A stretch of DNA of 64,000 nucleotides from Streptomyces sp. BK208 (GTDB lineage: Bacteria > Actinomycetota > Actinomycetes > Streptomycetales > Streptomycetaceae). Under the pieces are notes generated by a model, which saw nothing but the letters and a program-made list of their open reading frames with translations, did not search any database and had not been told where the DNA came from. Within the stretch, counting starts at the first letter, position 1; every line of letters starts with the position of its first letter. Shown here piece by piece: positions 34,207 to 40,136 of this stretch. The DNA lies in the NCBI RefSeq assembly GCF_004364245.1, contig NZ_SOAV01000014.1, positions 62,001-126,000 of the forward strand, read 5' to 3'. A program made the translations under genes and the position numbers.

Positions 34207-34677
34207 TCAGCCGAGGTAGGGCCGCTCGCGGTGTTCAAGGAAGTGACGGATCCGGAGCCGCTGCGTGTGGTGCATCGGCAGCTGATCGATCTCCTCCGGC
34301 TGGACGAACCGCAGCTCCGTTGACTCGTCCGAGATCGCGAGCCGGCCCCCGACCACGCGGGCGGTGAAGCAGACGTTGAACTGCCTGCGCACCTCACCGT
34401 CCGAGTAGGCGATGATGTGGCGAGGGTCGGTGTACGTGCCTACGAGCCCGGTGATCTCTACGTCCAGACCGGCTTCTTCCTTCACCTCGCGGACGGCCGT
34501 TCCTGGGAGTGAGTCGGTCATCTCCATGCCGCCACCAGGTAGCGCCCACAGATCGTTATCCCTGCGGCGCTGAAGGAGTACGCGCCCTTCGTCGTCGGTG
34601 ACCACGGCGGACGCGGCGACCACCAGGCTGTTCGGCTCCGGTGCCGCTGGGTCGTCGTAGAACTCGGTCCGTGCCAT
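34207..34677 (-). CDS. Nudix hydrolase
   Basis: A 156-residue Nudix protein. The Nudix box reads GGGMEMTDSLPGTAVREVKEEAGLDVEI (about residues 49-76): it fits G-x5-E-x7-REUxEExGU except that the first Glu is Asp, while the metal-binding REVKEE core is intact. It would cleave a nucleoside diphosphate linked to another group. ATG at 34677 lies 2 bases after the stop of the XRE gene, so the two are one operon. XRE-Nudix pairs of this kind are common in Streptomyces integrative elements, where the Nudix protein has been proposed to remove a signalling molecule. Confidence 0.92.
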   Translation of the reverse strand: MARTEFYDDPAAPEPNSLVVAASAVVTDDEGRVLLQRRRDNDLWALPGGGMEMTDSLPGTAVREVKEEAGLDVEITGLVGTYTDPRHIIAYSDGEVRRQFNVCFTARVVGGRLAISDESTELRFVQPEEIDQLPMHHTQRLRIRHFLEHRERPYLG

Positions 34678-34679
34678 GG

Positions 34680-35423
34680 TCACCCTTCTCGTACCGGCGT
34701 CGCGGTTTCCCACACCGCGTCGAAGCTGCTGGCGTAGGTGTCGAACATGCCGCCCTTCCCGCTGCGCCGGAGATGCCACACGGGAGCACCGTAGGCGTTC
34801 ACGCCCCAGACATGGGCATTGACCAGAGCCTGGTCATCCGCGCGATAGATGGAGTTGTAGAGGGTGGTGGCATGGGTTCGAACCTCGATGCCAGGTACCC
34901 CGGCAAGCGGGCGGTAGTGCATGAGGGCGAGTCGGCAACGGGACTCGATCCCGTGGCCGAACCTCTCCTCCGCGCCGCGCTGTTGGACATTCGTACTGTC
35001 CGGGTCGCCGATTGCGATACGGACCGCACACCCGCCGTCCGCTCGCTCTCGCAACAAGTCGTTGAGCCGCGGGTACGCCTCGTGCAGGAAGACGGCGGCG
35101 TACACCAGCACGTCGATGTGCTCGCGCGCCTGGGTCAGCATGTCCACGAAGGTGGACACGGGGATGTCCGCCCGCTGGTCGTAGAGGGCCACAAGTTCCG
35201 GACTGACAGCGCGGGCAGGGCGTGCCTGCCGGAGCGCGGGCCATAGAGCGTGCACGTCTTCTCCTAGTGTTTCCGCTGCCAGCATGGCCGTGGTCCGGCG
35301 CGGCGTACGCCCCAGATTGACCCATCGTTCTACGGACTTGGGGTCGACTTCGACCTTGTCCGCAAGGGCGGCGTAAGTCCAGCCGCCGGCCGCCATGGCA
35401 GCACGTAACCTCTCGTTCGGCAT
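34680..35423 (-). CDS. XRE-family regulator with PLD-like C-terminal domain (DUF5919 type)
   Basis: A 247-residue protein. The helix-turn-helix is at about residues 1-60 (RLRAAMAAGGWTYAALADKVEVDPKSVERWVNLGRTPRRTTAMLAA). From about residue 75 there is a larger domain (FVDMLTQAREHIDVLVYAAVFLHEAYPRLNDLLRERADGGCAVRIAIGDP) like those annotated DUF5919, related to phospholipase-D-type folds but without a clear HxK motif. It is the first gene of the XRE-Nudix operon and is divergent from a set of small genes, with a GGGACG-containing candidate operator between. Confidence 0.85.
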   Translation of the reverse strand: MPNERLRAAMAAGGWTYAALADKVEVDPKSVERWVNLGRTPRRTTAMLAAETLGEDVHALWPALRQARPARAVSPELVALYDQRADIPVSTFVDMLTQAREHIDVLVYAAVFLHEAYPRLNDLLRERADGGCAVRIAIGDPDSTNVQQRGAEERFGHGIESRCRLALMHYRPLAGVPGIEVRTHATTLYNSIYRADDQALVNAHVWGVNAYGAPVWHLRRSGKGGMFDTYASSFDAVWETATPVREG

Positions 35424-35456
35424 CCCAATCTCTCCTAACAGCCGGGGACGGCACTA

Positions 35457-35486
35457 GGGACGTTCTACCTGACGCGGGACGTCCCG
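35457..35486. promoter_or_regulatory. GGGACG repeats and palindrome between XRE gene and divergent genes
   Basis: GGGACGTT at 35457-35464 and the perfect 12-base palindrome CGGGACGTCCCG at 35475-35486 share GGGACG in direct order, 19 bases apart. The position, between two divergent starts, fits a site for the XRE regulator. Confidence 0.55.
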
Positions 35487-35542
35487 AAGTGGGGTTTGTC
35501 GGAGGTTCCAACGTCCTGATGAGCGGCAGGATGCTCGTCCGC

Positions 35543-35773
35543 ATGGCGAGCAACCAGCAGACCAGGCCAGGCATCGGTGAACTGGCGAAGGACACTGCCA
35601 GTGGACGTATCGGCGTCGTCATGGGCGGGGTCGGCGCCCGGGTGCAGATAAGGCCCGTCGGCGGCGGCGTCGAGTGGGATGCCCTGCCGGACAACGTGGT
35701 GGCCCCGACCGCGCGGGAAGAACTGAGCGCCCGCCTGGCCATCAAGAACGGCAACAGCCGGGACGGCCTGTGA
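35543..35773 (+). CDS. Small conserved protein of Streptomyces elements (76 aa)
   Basis: A 76-residue protein starting MASNQQTRPGIGELAKDTASGRIGVVMGGVGARVQIRPVGGGVEWDALPDNV, a small beta-rich fold resembling an SH3-like or KOW-like barrel. An in-frame ATG at 35531 would add MLVR. It is the first gene on the plus side of the divergent region, and its stop overlaps the next start (TGATG). Function unknown. Confidence 0.65.
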   Translation: MASNQQTRPGIGELAKDTASGRIGVVMGGVGARVQIRPVGGGVEWDALPDNVVAPTAREELSARLAIKNGNSRDGL

Positions 35774-35871
35774 TGCGCGCCATCGGCCGGTATGCCGGGG
35801 TCCTGTTCATCATCATGATCAGCGGATCGTGTGGCCTGGTGATCGGCATGGCCCTCGGCACCAGCCAGTAG
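35773..35871 (+). CDS. Tiny membrane protein (32 aa)
   Basis: A 32-residue frame coupled by a TGATG overlap to the previous gene: a basic start (MRAIGRYAG), then one hydrophobic helix (VLFIIMISGSCGLVIGMALG). Probably a small inner-membrane peptide. It has no known family and no separate ribosome site; support comes from the overlap and the hydrophobic profile. Confidence 0.5.
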   Translation: MRAIGRYAGVLFIIMISGSCGLVIGMALGTSQ

Positions 35872-36020
35872 ACCGGCCGCCCCGAACGGGGTGCCACCTT
35901 CCCTGGCTCCCCCTTCCCCGTTCGGGGTCGGCCTTCCATCCCCCGGTCGCCATAGGCCGTGCCTCGGCGACCGATGCGGGCGCAAGTGCCAGAGCACAGC
36001 GACACTCAAGGAGTATTCGC

Positions 36021-36464
36021 ATGACGGCAACGGCCAACGACCAAAAGACCGGTCGCGCGGTGGCTGGTGAGGAACTGTTCGACAGCCTCACCCACTTCGT
36101 GATCGTCCACAACGGGCAGTCCCGCGAACGGGCCGAGCGGATCGCGGACCAGGCGGTGGCCTTCGTGGTCACCGCCGCGACCGCGACCGTGCCCATGGTC
36201 CCGTCCGACGACGTGGACCTCGGTCTGCACGCACTCATCCTGCACACGAAGGAGTACGCCGCGCTCTGCGACCAGTACGCGGGCCGCTTCCTCCACCACA
36301 GCCCCATGCCGGGCGGAGGGCCCCGTGACCCGAAGAAGGTCGCCGCGTCCGCACACGCGATGAAGGCGGCCGGATTCATGGTCTTCGACGACCTCTGGAC
36401 CGTGGACGGCACGAACCTCGCGCAGTGCGACGCGGACTGCGGCCGTCCGTACGGTCAGGCGTAG
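36021..36464 (+). CDS. GRDP-like (glycine-rich domain-containing protein type) protein with C-terminal CxxxC
   Basis: A 147-residue protein with a good AAGGAG ribosome site 7 bases before the ATG. The central block VDLGLHALILHTKEYAALCDQYAGRFLHHSP matches the pattern (D-x2-WH-x3-L-x-T-x2-Y-x3-C ... G-x-F-x-HH-x-P) of GRDP/DUF1399-type proteins; here the WH pair is LH. The C terminus is LAQCDADCGRPYGQA, a CxxxC pair I recall as typical of the actinobacterial members. There is no signal peptide. It is followed after 70 bases by a kinase-like gene. Function unknown; metal or cofactor binding by the His/Cys residues is inference. Confidence 0.6.
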   Translation: MTATANDQKTGRAVAGEELFDSLTHFVIVHNGQSRERAERIADQAVAFVVTAATATVPMVPSDDVDLGLHALILHTKEYAALCDQYAGRFLHHSPMPGGGPRDPKKVAASAHAMKAAGFMVFDDLWTVDGTNLAQCDADCGRPYGQA

Positions 36465-36534
36465 CGACACGACACCAGCGGCGCGGCCGGCCTCGATGCG
36501 GGGTCGACCGCGCCGCCCGGAAGGAGAACAGACT

Positions 36535-37371
36535 TTGTCCGGGACACCCCCTGAACTGCCGATCGTCGTGCTCAACGCGCTGATGCCCAAGGATCAGCGC
36601 CTGGTCGTCAATCGTCGAGGCTCGATGGTCTGGGAGGTCGAGAGCCCTCGGGGGCGGTACGCCGTGAAGGTCGGTTACCCGATCGAGGCCACGGCCGACT
36701 GGCCCGCACAGCCCTGGACGGCACTCGCCCCCGCGCGCGAAGGGGCCGTGCTGTACCGCCTCGGCCTCGATGACTTCGCGTACGGCGAATGGGAGCTGGG
36801 CACCTGGAACTTCCAGCCGTGGCACGAAGGGCCCGACCTGTACGAGCTGTGGAAGCCCTGTCGTGAGCCGGACTCTCGTACGGAACCTCATACCAGCGCG
36901 GCCCTCGGCTGCGTAGAGGCGCTGGCCGAGCTACATGGCAAGGGCTGGACCCACGGCGACGTGCAACCGGCACACTTCATCATCGGCGCGGATCGCACGC
37001 ACCTCATCGACCTGGCCTTGGCGCGCGGCGGACACGTCCCCGAGGGTTACGACTTTCCGTTCCGCGGCTGCCTCGTCCACTACGAGGCGCCGGAGATCGC
37101 GCGCAGCGTGCTTGCGACCGGAGAGGCGCAGCCTACGCAGGAAGCGGACATTTATGCGCTCGGCGCGTCCCTGCTCATTTCCGCCACGGGCTGGCGGACC
37201 GTCGAGTACCCGGACGACGCACCGCGCCCCGAGCAGAGACAAGCCGTCGCGAGCGGCAAGCGCCGGCCTGTGAAGGTGCATGGCGAGCTGGGCGAACTGA
37301 TCGACGCCATGCTCAGTCCGGCGCCCGAGGACAGGCCCACGATCTACGAGGTCGGTAAGGCCCTGAGCTGA
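36535..37371 (+). CDS. Protein-kinase-like protein
   Basis: A 278-residue protein with the kinase fold and key residues: YAVKVGYP (Lys45), WTHGDVQPAHFII as the catalytic loop (Asp142, HGD instead of HRD), LIDLALA as the DFG equivalent (Asp159), an APE-like YEAPEIARS, and ADIYALGASLLISATG. The N lobe is short and its Gly-rich loop is weak, so it may be an aminoglycoside-kinase-like or small-molecule kinase rather than a Ser/Thr kinase. TTG at 36535 was chosen because AAGGAG lies exactly 8 bases upstream; ATG at 36496 has no ribosome site. No transmembrane segment is present. Confidence 0.75.
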   Translation: MSGTPPELPIVVLNALMPKDQRLVVNRRGSMVWEVESPRGRYAVKVGYPIEATADWPAQPWTALAPAREGAVLYRLGLDDFAYGEWELGTWNFQPWHEGPDLYELWKPCREPDSRTEPHTSAALGCVEALAELHGKGWTHGDVQPAHFIIGADRTHLIDLALARGGHVPEGYDFPFRGCLVHYEAPEIARSVLATGEAQPTQEADIYALGASLLISATGWRTVEYPDDAPRPEQRQAVASGKRRPVKVHGELGELIDAMLSPAPEDRPTIYEVGKALS

Positions 37372-37392
37372 GCCGTAGACCCACAAGCAGAA

Positions 37393-37448
37393 GACCGGAC
37401 CACCCCTCCGCCTGGACAGCATTCAGGGTGGCCCGGTCGCGGAATCCC
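37393..37448 (+). terminator. Terminator-like hairpin after the kinase-like gene
   Basis: GACCGGACCACCC and GGGTGGCCCGGTC pair in 12 of 13 positions across a 30-base loop, 21 bases after the stop codon. Confidence 0.5.
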
Positions 37449-37906
37449 TGGTCAGGACCCCGGTGCCGATGGTACCGGGGCGGTTGGCGTGCTCGTGTGC
37501 GGGTGCTGCTGGAACGCCGGTCCCTCGTTGTCGAGTTGGAGAGGAGTTCTGACCTGAGCCACCGAAAGTCAGCCACGACGGCGGGTGCGCCGAATGAGCA
37601 CCCGTCACGTGTGTTTCCAGCGACCACCCGCCGGCCACGACCACGCTTCTTCAATGCGTCACGCCACCGCATGCGGCTCTGCGGCCCATCCGGCTTGGAG
37701 CAGTGGCCGGTTGGCGGTGTGGTCACGCATGGTCGGCGTCGGCCTGGTCTTGGTGCTCGGGGAGGTCGGGTTTCCTCCTGGCCTGGTCGCCAGCCTTGGC
37801 GGTGCTGCGCGCTGAGCGGCGGGGGGCCGCCGGAGCGGTGGCGAAGACAGGGAGCGGCGGCGGCCACGGGCCGCCCGCGCGCGCGGCCCGCCGCAGGCGG
37901 GCCGCC
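37449..37906. other. Decayed region upstream of the integrase remnant
   Basis: About 460 bases between the kinase-like gene and the integrase fragment. Frames here are short and show no recognisable protein. A GGCCCGCC-GCA-GGCGGGCC inverted repeat lies at about 37886-37904, directly before the surviving integrase sequence, and may mark the deletion junction. Confidence 0.5.
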
Positions 37907-38260
37907 TTGAAGGGGACGGGTCAGGGACTCGTCTTCACCACGAAGAACGGGACCCCGATCGAGCCGCGCAACCTGAACCGGTCCTTCGAGGCCCTGTGCG
38001 CCCGTGCAGCCGTCCGTAAGGTCCGGTTTCACGACCTGCGTCACACGTGCGCGTCCCTCCTCCACGAACAGGGCGCCGACCCCCGCATGATCATGGAGGT
38101 CTTGGGCCACAGCTCGATCCGCGTGACGATGGACATTTACACCTTCGTCCGGCTCGACTCCCAGCGCTCCGCCTTCGACCGCGTCGGGGACGTGCTGAGG
38201 GGTGACGGCAACGGACCAAATGATGACGACGGCGCGAATGGAGCCCTCTCAGCCGTCTAG
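37907..38260 (+). pseudogene. int: Tyrosine integrase, C-terminal fragment
   Basis: About 118 codons of a phage-type tyrosine recombinase: GLVFTTKNGTPIEPRNLNRSF, then HDLRHTCASLLHEQGADPRMIMEVLGHSSIRVTMDIYTFV, with the box II Arg and His, the LGHSS His and the nucleophile Tyr all present. The first two-thirds (DNA-arm domain and the box I Arg) are missing: no homologous frame or start codon lies upstream. A full integrase of this type has about 370-400 residues. The fragment cannot be active alone. It lies at the right end, beside the tRNA, where int sits in intact elements. Confidence 0.9.
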
Positions 38261-38685
38261 CCGTGCCCCTTGCAGCCCACCGCTGACGGTACGTCGCGGC
38301 ATCGCTGCTCTTGGTGGGACTGAACCTCAACGCCATCGAAGACAACGATGCAGATCAAGGCGGCCATGATGGCTTGGGAGACAACCGTGACGATGGCTCC
38401 GGCCCATGCCGCTATCGCGGCCGCCGCAACGGCGAGGAGCCCGACTCCGCCAGCAGCAGCCAGGTAGTTCCACAACGGGTCAGTCGTGACGCTCTTCGCT
38501 GGGTCGAGGTTGAACCCGGATAAGAACCAGAGTCCGAAGATCACCACAAGGGTGATCAGCTCCAGGAGCACGAGACCACACCCGGCCCCGATATCGGCAC
38601 CGCGGTCCGCACGGCGCCGCGGTCCGGGGCCAGTGGTGGCATCGAAGGCCGGCGGGGCAGCGGGCAGGTTCATACTCGCCACCAT
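38257..38685 (-). CDS. Hypothetical membrane protein at the element's right end
   Basis: A 142-residue protein with three predicted membrane helices (GAGCGLVLLELITLVVIFGLWFLSG; NYLAAAGGVGLLAVAAAAIAAWAG; VTVVSQAIMAALICIVVF), a Pro/Arg-rich cytoplasmic start and a Cys-containing tail. ATG at 38685 has an AGAGG site 5 bases upstream; ATG at 38673 is the alternative. Its stop overlaps the integrase remnant's stop by four bases on the other strand. Family not recognised. Confidence 0.55.
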   Translation of the reverse strand: MVASMNLPAAPPAFDATTGPGPRRRADRGADIGAGCGLVLLELITLVVIFGLWFLSGFNLDPAKSVTTDPLWNYLAAAGGVGLLAVAAAAIAAWAGAIVTVVSQAIMAALICIVVFDGVEVQSHQEQRCRDVPSAVGCKGHG

Positions 38686-38824
38686 GCTCGCCTCTGCGAG
38701 GCTGGCGCATGAGTACGGCTACTCAGCTCCGCATCGGGTGGATCTCACGACTCACCCGAGCCCAACCGGTTCCCCACCCGCTCCGTGAGGCGGTTGCCGG
38801 CAAACACTGCCGTCGAGGCAAAAG

Positions 38825-38860
38825 CCAGAGGCCTTGTGGATCACTCCACAAGGCCTCTGG
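38825..38860 (-). terminator. Terminator of tRNA-Arg supplied by the element
   Basis: Perfect 16-bp stem CCAGAGGCCTTGTGGA / TCCACAAGGCCTCTGG with a TCAC loop, 7 bases beyond the tRNA 3' end. It differs from the hairpin at the left repeat, as expected if the element brought its own tRNA end and terminator. Confidence 0.92.
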
Positions 38861-38864
38861 TCTG

Positions 38865-38909
38865 CTGTGCACTCGGCAGGATTCGAACCTGCAACCTTCT
38901 GATCCGTAG
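38865..38909. other. Right attachment-site repeat (attR)
   Basis: Exact 45-base copy of 29971-30015. It overlaps the 3' part of the intact tRNA-Arg, from the anticodon loop to three bases beyond the tRNA end. Confidence 0.93.
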
Positions 38910-38940
38910 TCAGATGCTCTATCCGTTAAGCTACGAGTGC
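38868..38940 (-). tRNA. tRNA-Arg(ACG)
   Basis: A 73-nt tRNA: acceptor GCACTCG/CGAGTGC with discriminator A, anticodon stem TCTGA/TCAGA, loop CTACGGA (anticodon ACG, the substrate of TadA for inosine-34), T arm GCAGG-TTCGAAT-CCTGC. CCA is not encoded. The 3' half was restored by the integrated element. Confidence 0.97.
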
Positions 38941-39007
38941 TTGTCTTGTTCAGTTTTACCGCCGCTCCCGTTCCTTCCAGCCCGTTCGCGGCGACAGGAA
39001 GAACATT

Positions 39008-39028
39008 ACATGACTGCCGCCGTCATGT
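39008..39028. promoter_or_regulatory. Palindrome ACATGAC-N7-GTCATGT upstream of tRNA-Arg
   Basis: Perfect 7-bp arms, 68 bases upstream of the tRNA-Arg 5' end in the gap between two tRNA genes. It may be part of a promoter or a binding site; nothing else supports it. Confidence 0.35.
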
Positions 39029-39124
39029 GAAATCCATTGGCCGCACCCCTTGTGACCTGCCCAAACGCCTGTCCGGGGCCTCTGGCGGGACCTCTGGGGC
39101 CACCCCGCGCCGGTCGGTGACAAC

Positions 39125-39161
39125 ACCGAAGCCCCGGCCGTGTGGGCCGGGGCTTCGGTGG
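39125..39161 (-). terminator. Terminator of tRNA-Ser(GCT)
   Basis: 16-bp perfect stem CACCGAAGCCCCGGCC / GGCCGGGGCTTCGGTG with loop GTGTG, 7 bases past the tRNA 3' end. Confidence 0.93.
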
Positions 39162-39168
39162 TCGGTGC

Positions 39169-39258
39169 GGAGGCGGAGGGATTTGAACCCTCGATGGGGT
39201 GTAAGCCCCAAACCGCATTAGCAGTGCGGCGCCATAGACCGGACTAGGCGACGCCTCC
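39169..39258 (-). tRNA. tRNA-Ser(GCT)
   Basis: A 90-nt class II tRNA: acceptor GGAGGCG/CGCCTCC with discriminator G, anticodon stem CCGCA/TGCGG with loop CTGCTAA (anticodon GCT), long variable arm, T loop TTCAAAT. The 202 bases from here to the inhibitor gene hold no gene. Confidence 0.97.
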
Positions 39259-39460
39259 AGACAACATCACCACTTCGCGTGCGAGCGCGAGTGGCGCGTG
39301 CCGATGATGACACAGTTGAGCGCGCTGTCACCAATCGACCCCTACGGTACTAGGCGGGCGGGCCGCGGGGCAAAGCCCTTACGGCCTGCCGGGGGCGTCC
39401 GCACGGCGTACCCCGCGGCCGCGCGCGCAACGTCCGGGCGGCCGGCGCGTTGGGCAGGTC

Positions 39461-39928
39461 ATGTACCGGATCTCCCGCACCCCCGCGGCCCGCCTGCTCG
39501 GCGCCGCCACCCTGTCCGCCGCCGCCCTCGCCTCCGTCTGCGCCGCGCACCCGGCCGCCGCCTCGGCCGCCGGTCCCGGCACGACGGAGGGCGACCACCT
39601 GACGGTCACCGTCCGCGACGCCGGCCCGGGCCTGGACGGCACGTACGAGCTGTACTGCCACCCCACCGACGGCGACCACCCCGACCCCGAGGGCGCGTGC
39701 GCCGCCGTCGAGCAGGACACCCGGTGGGGCCGGGACACCTTCGCCCCGGTGGCCGAGGGCAGTGTCTGCACCATGCAGTACGGCGGCCCCGCCACCGCGC
39801 GGGTCACCGGCATCTGGGCGGGACGCCCGGTCGACGCGACGTACGACCGTCGCGACGGGTGCGAGATCTCCCGCTGGGACCGCATGGTGCCGCTGCTGCC
39901 GGAGCCGGCGGGCGCGACCCGGTCGTAA
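39461..39928 (+). CDS. Streptomyces subtilisin inhibitor (SSI)-family protease inhibitor
   Basis: A 155-residue secreted protein. Signal peptide residues 1-36 with an AAASA cleavage region. The mature part has the SSI pattern with four Cys in two pairs (ELYCHPTDG with GACAAVE; SVCTMQYGG with DGCEISRW) and the end IWAGRPVDATYDRRDGCEISRWDRMVPLLP. By analogy with SSI, the reactive bond should be Met-Gln in CTMQYGG (Met at P1), pointing to subtilisin-like targets. Such proteins control extracellular proteases during aerial growth. Confidence 0.9.
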   Translation: MYRISRTPAARLLGAATLSAAALASVCAAHPAAASAAGPGTTEGDHLTVTVRDAGPGLDGTYELYCHPTDGDHPDPEGACAAVEQDTRWGRDTFAPVAEGSVCTMQYGGPATARVTGIWAGRPVDATYDRRDGCEISRWDRMVPLLPEPAGATRS

Positions 39929-40136
39929 GGCTCGGGCAGGGCCCGGTAGTAGGGCTCGGGCGGGGTCCGGCGGTCACCGGTCACACGTTCTACGTCACTT
40001 CCTCGTGCGACCTCCGTCCCATCCCACGCCGCCCGCCGGGCCCCAACCCTTAGACTCCCTCGCGTGACACGCTGCGGGCCCGTTGGCAAGATGGCCCAGG
40101 CGGTCGGCAAGTGCGGTAACAGGAGGGAAGCGTCTC

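Larger units (their letters stand above)
29971..38909. mobile_element. Degenerate integrative element in tRNA-Arg(ACG)
   Basis: An 8.9-kb segment bounded by a perfect 45-bp direct repeat that equals the 3' part of a tRNA-Arg gene from the anticodon loop onward plus three bases. The right copy belongs to the intact tRNA and the left copy is orphaned, the classic footprint of site-specific integration. Inside are a truncated tyrosine integrase, an XRE regulator and Nudix hydrolase pair common in actinomycete integrative elements, and cargo genes. No excisionase, RepSA or TraB gene is seen, so it should be immobile. Composition is mixed: 30.4-34.1 kb is clearly AT-richer and 34.2-38.3 kb is GC-rich. 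Confidence 0.9.

Noticed and set aside
37449..37906. Possible transposase or integrase N-terminal sequence upstream of the integrase fragment
   Set aside because: All three plus-strand frames and the minus strand gave no recognisable recombinase or transposase motif.
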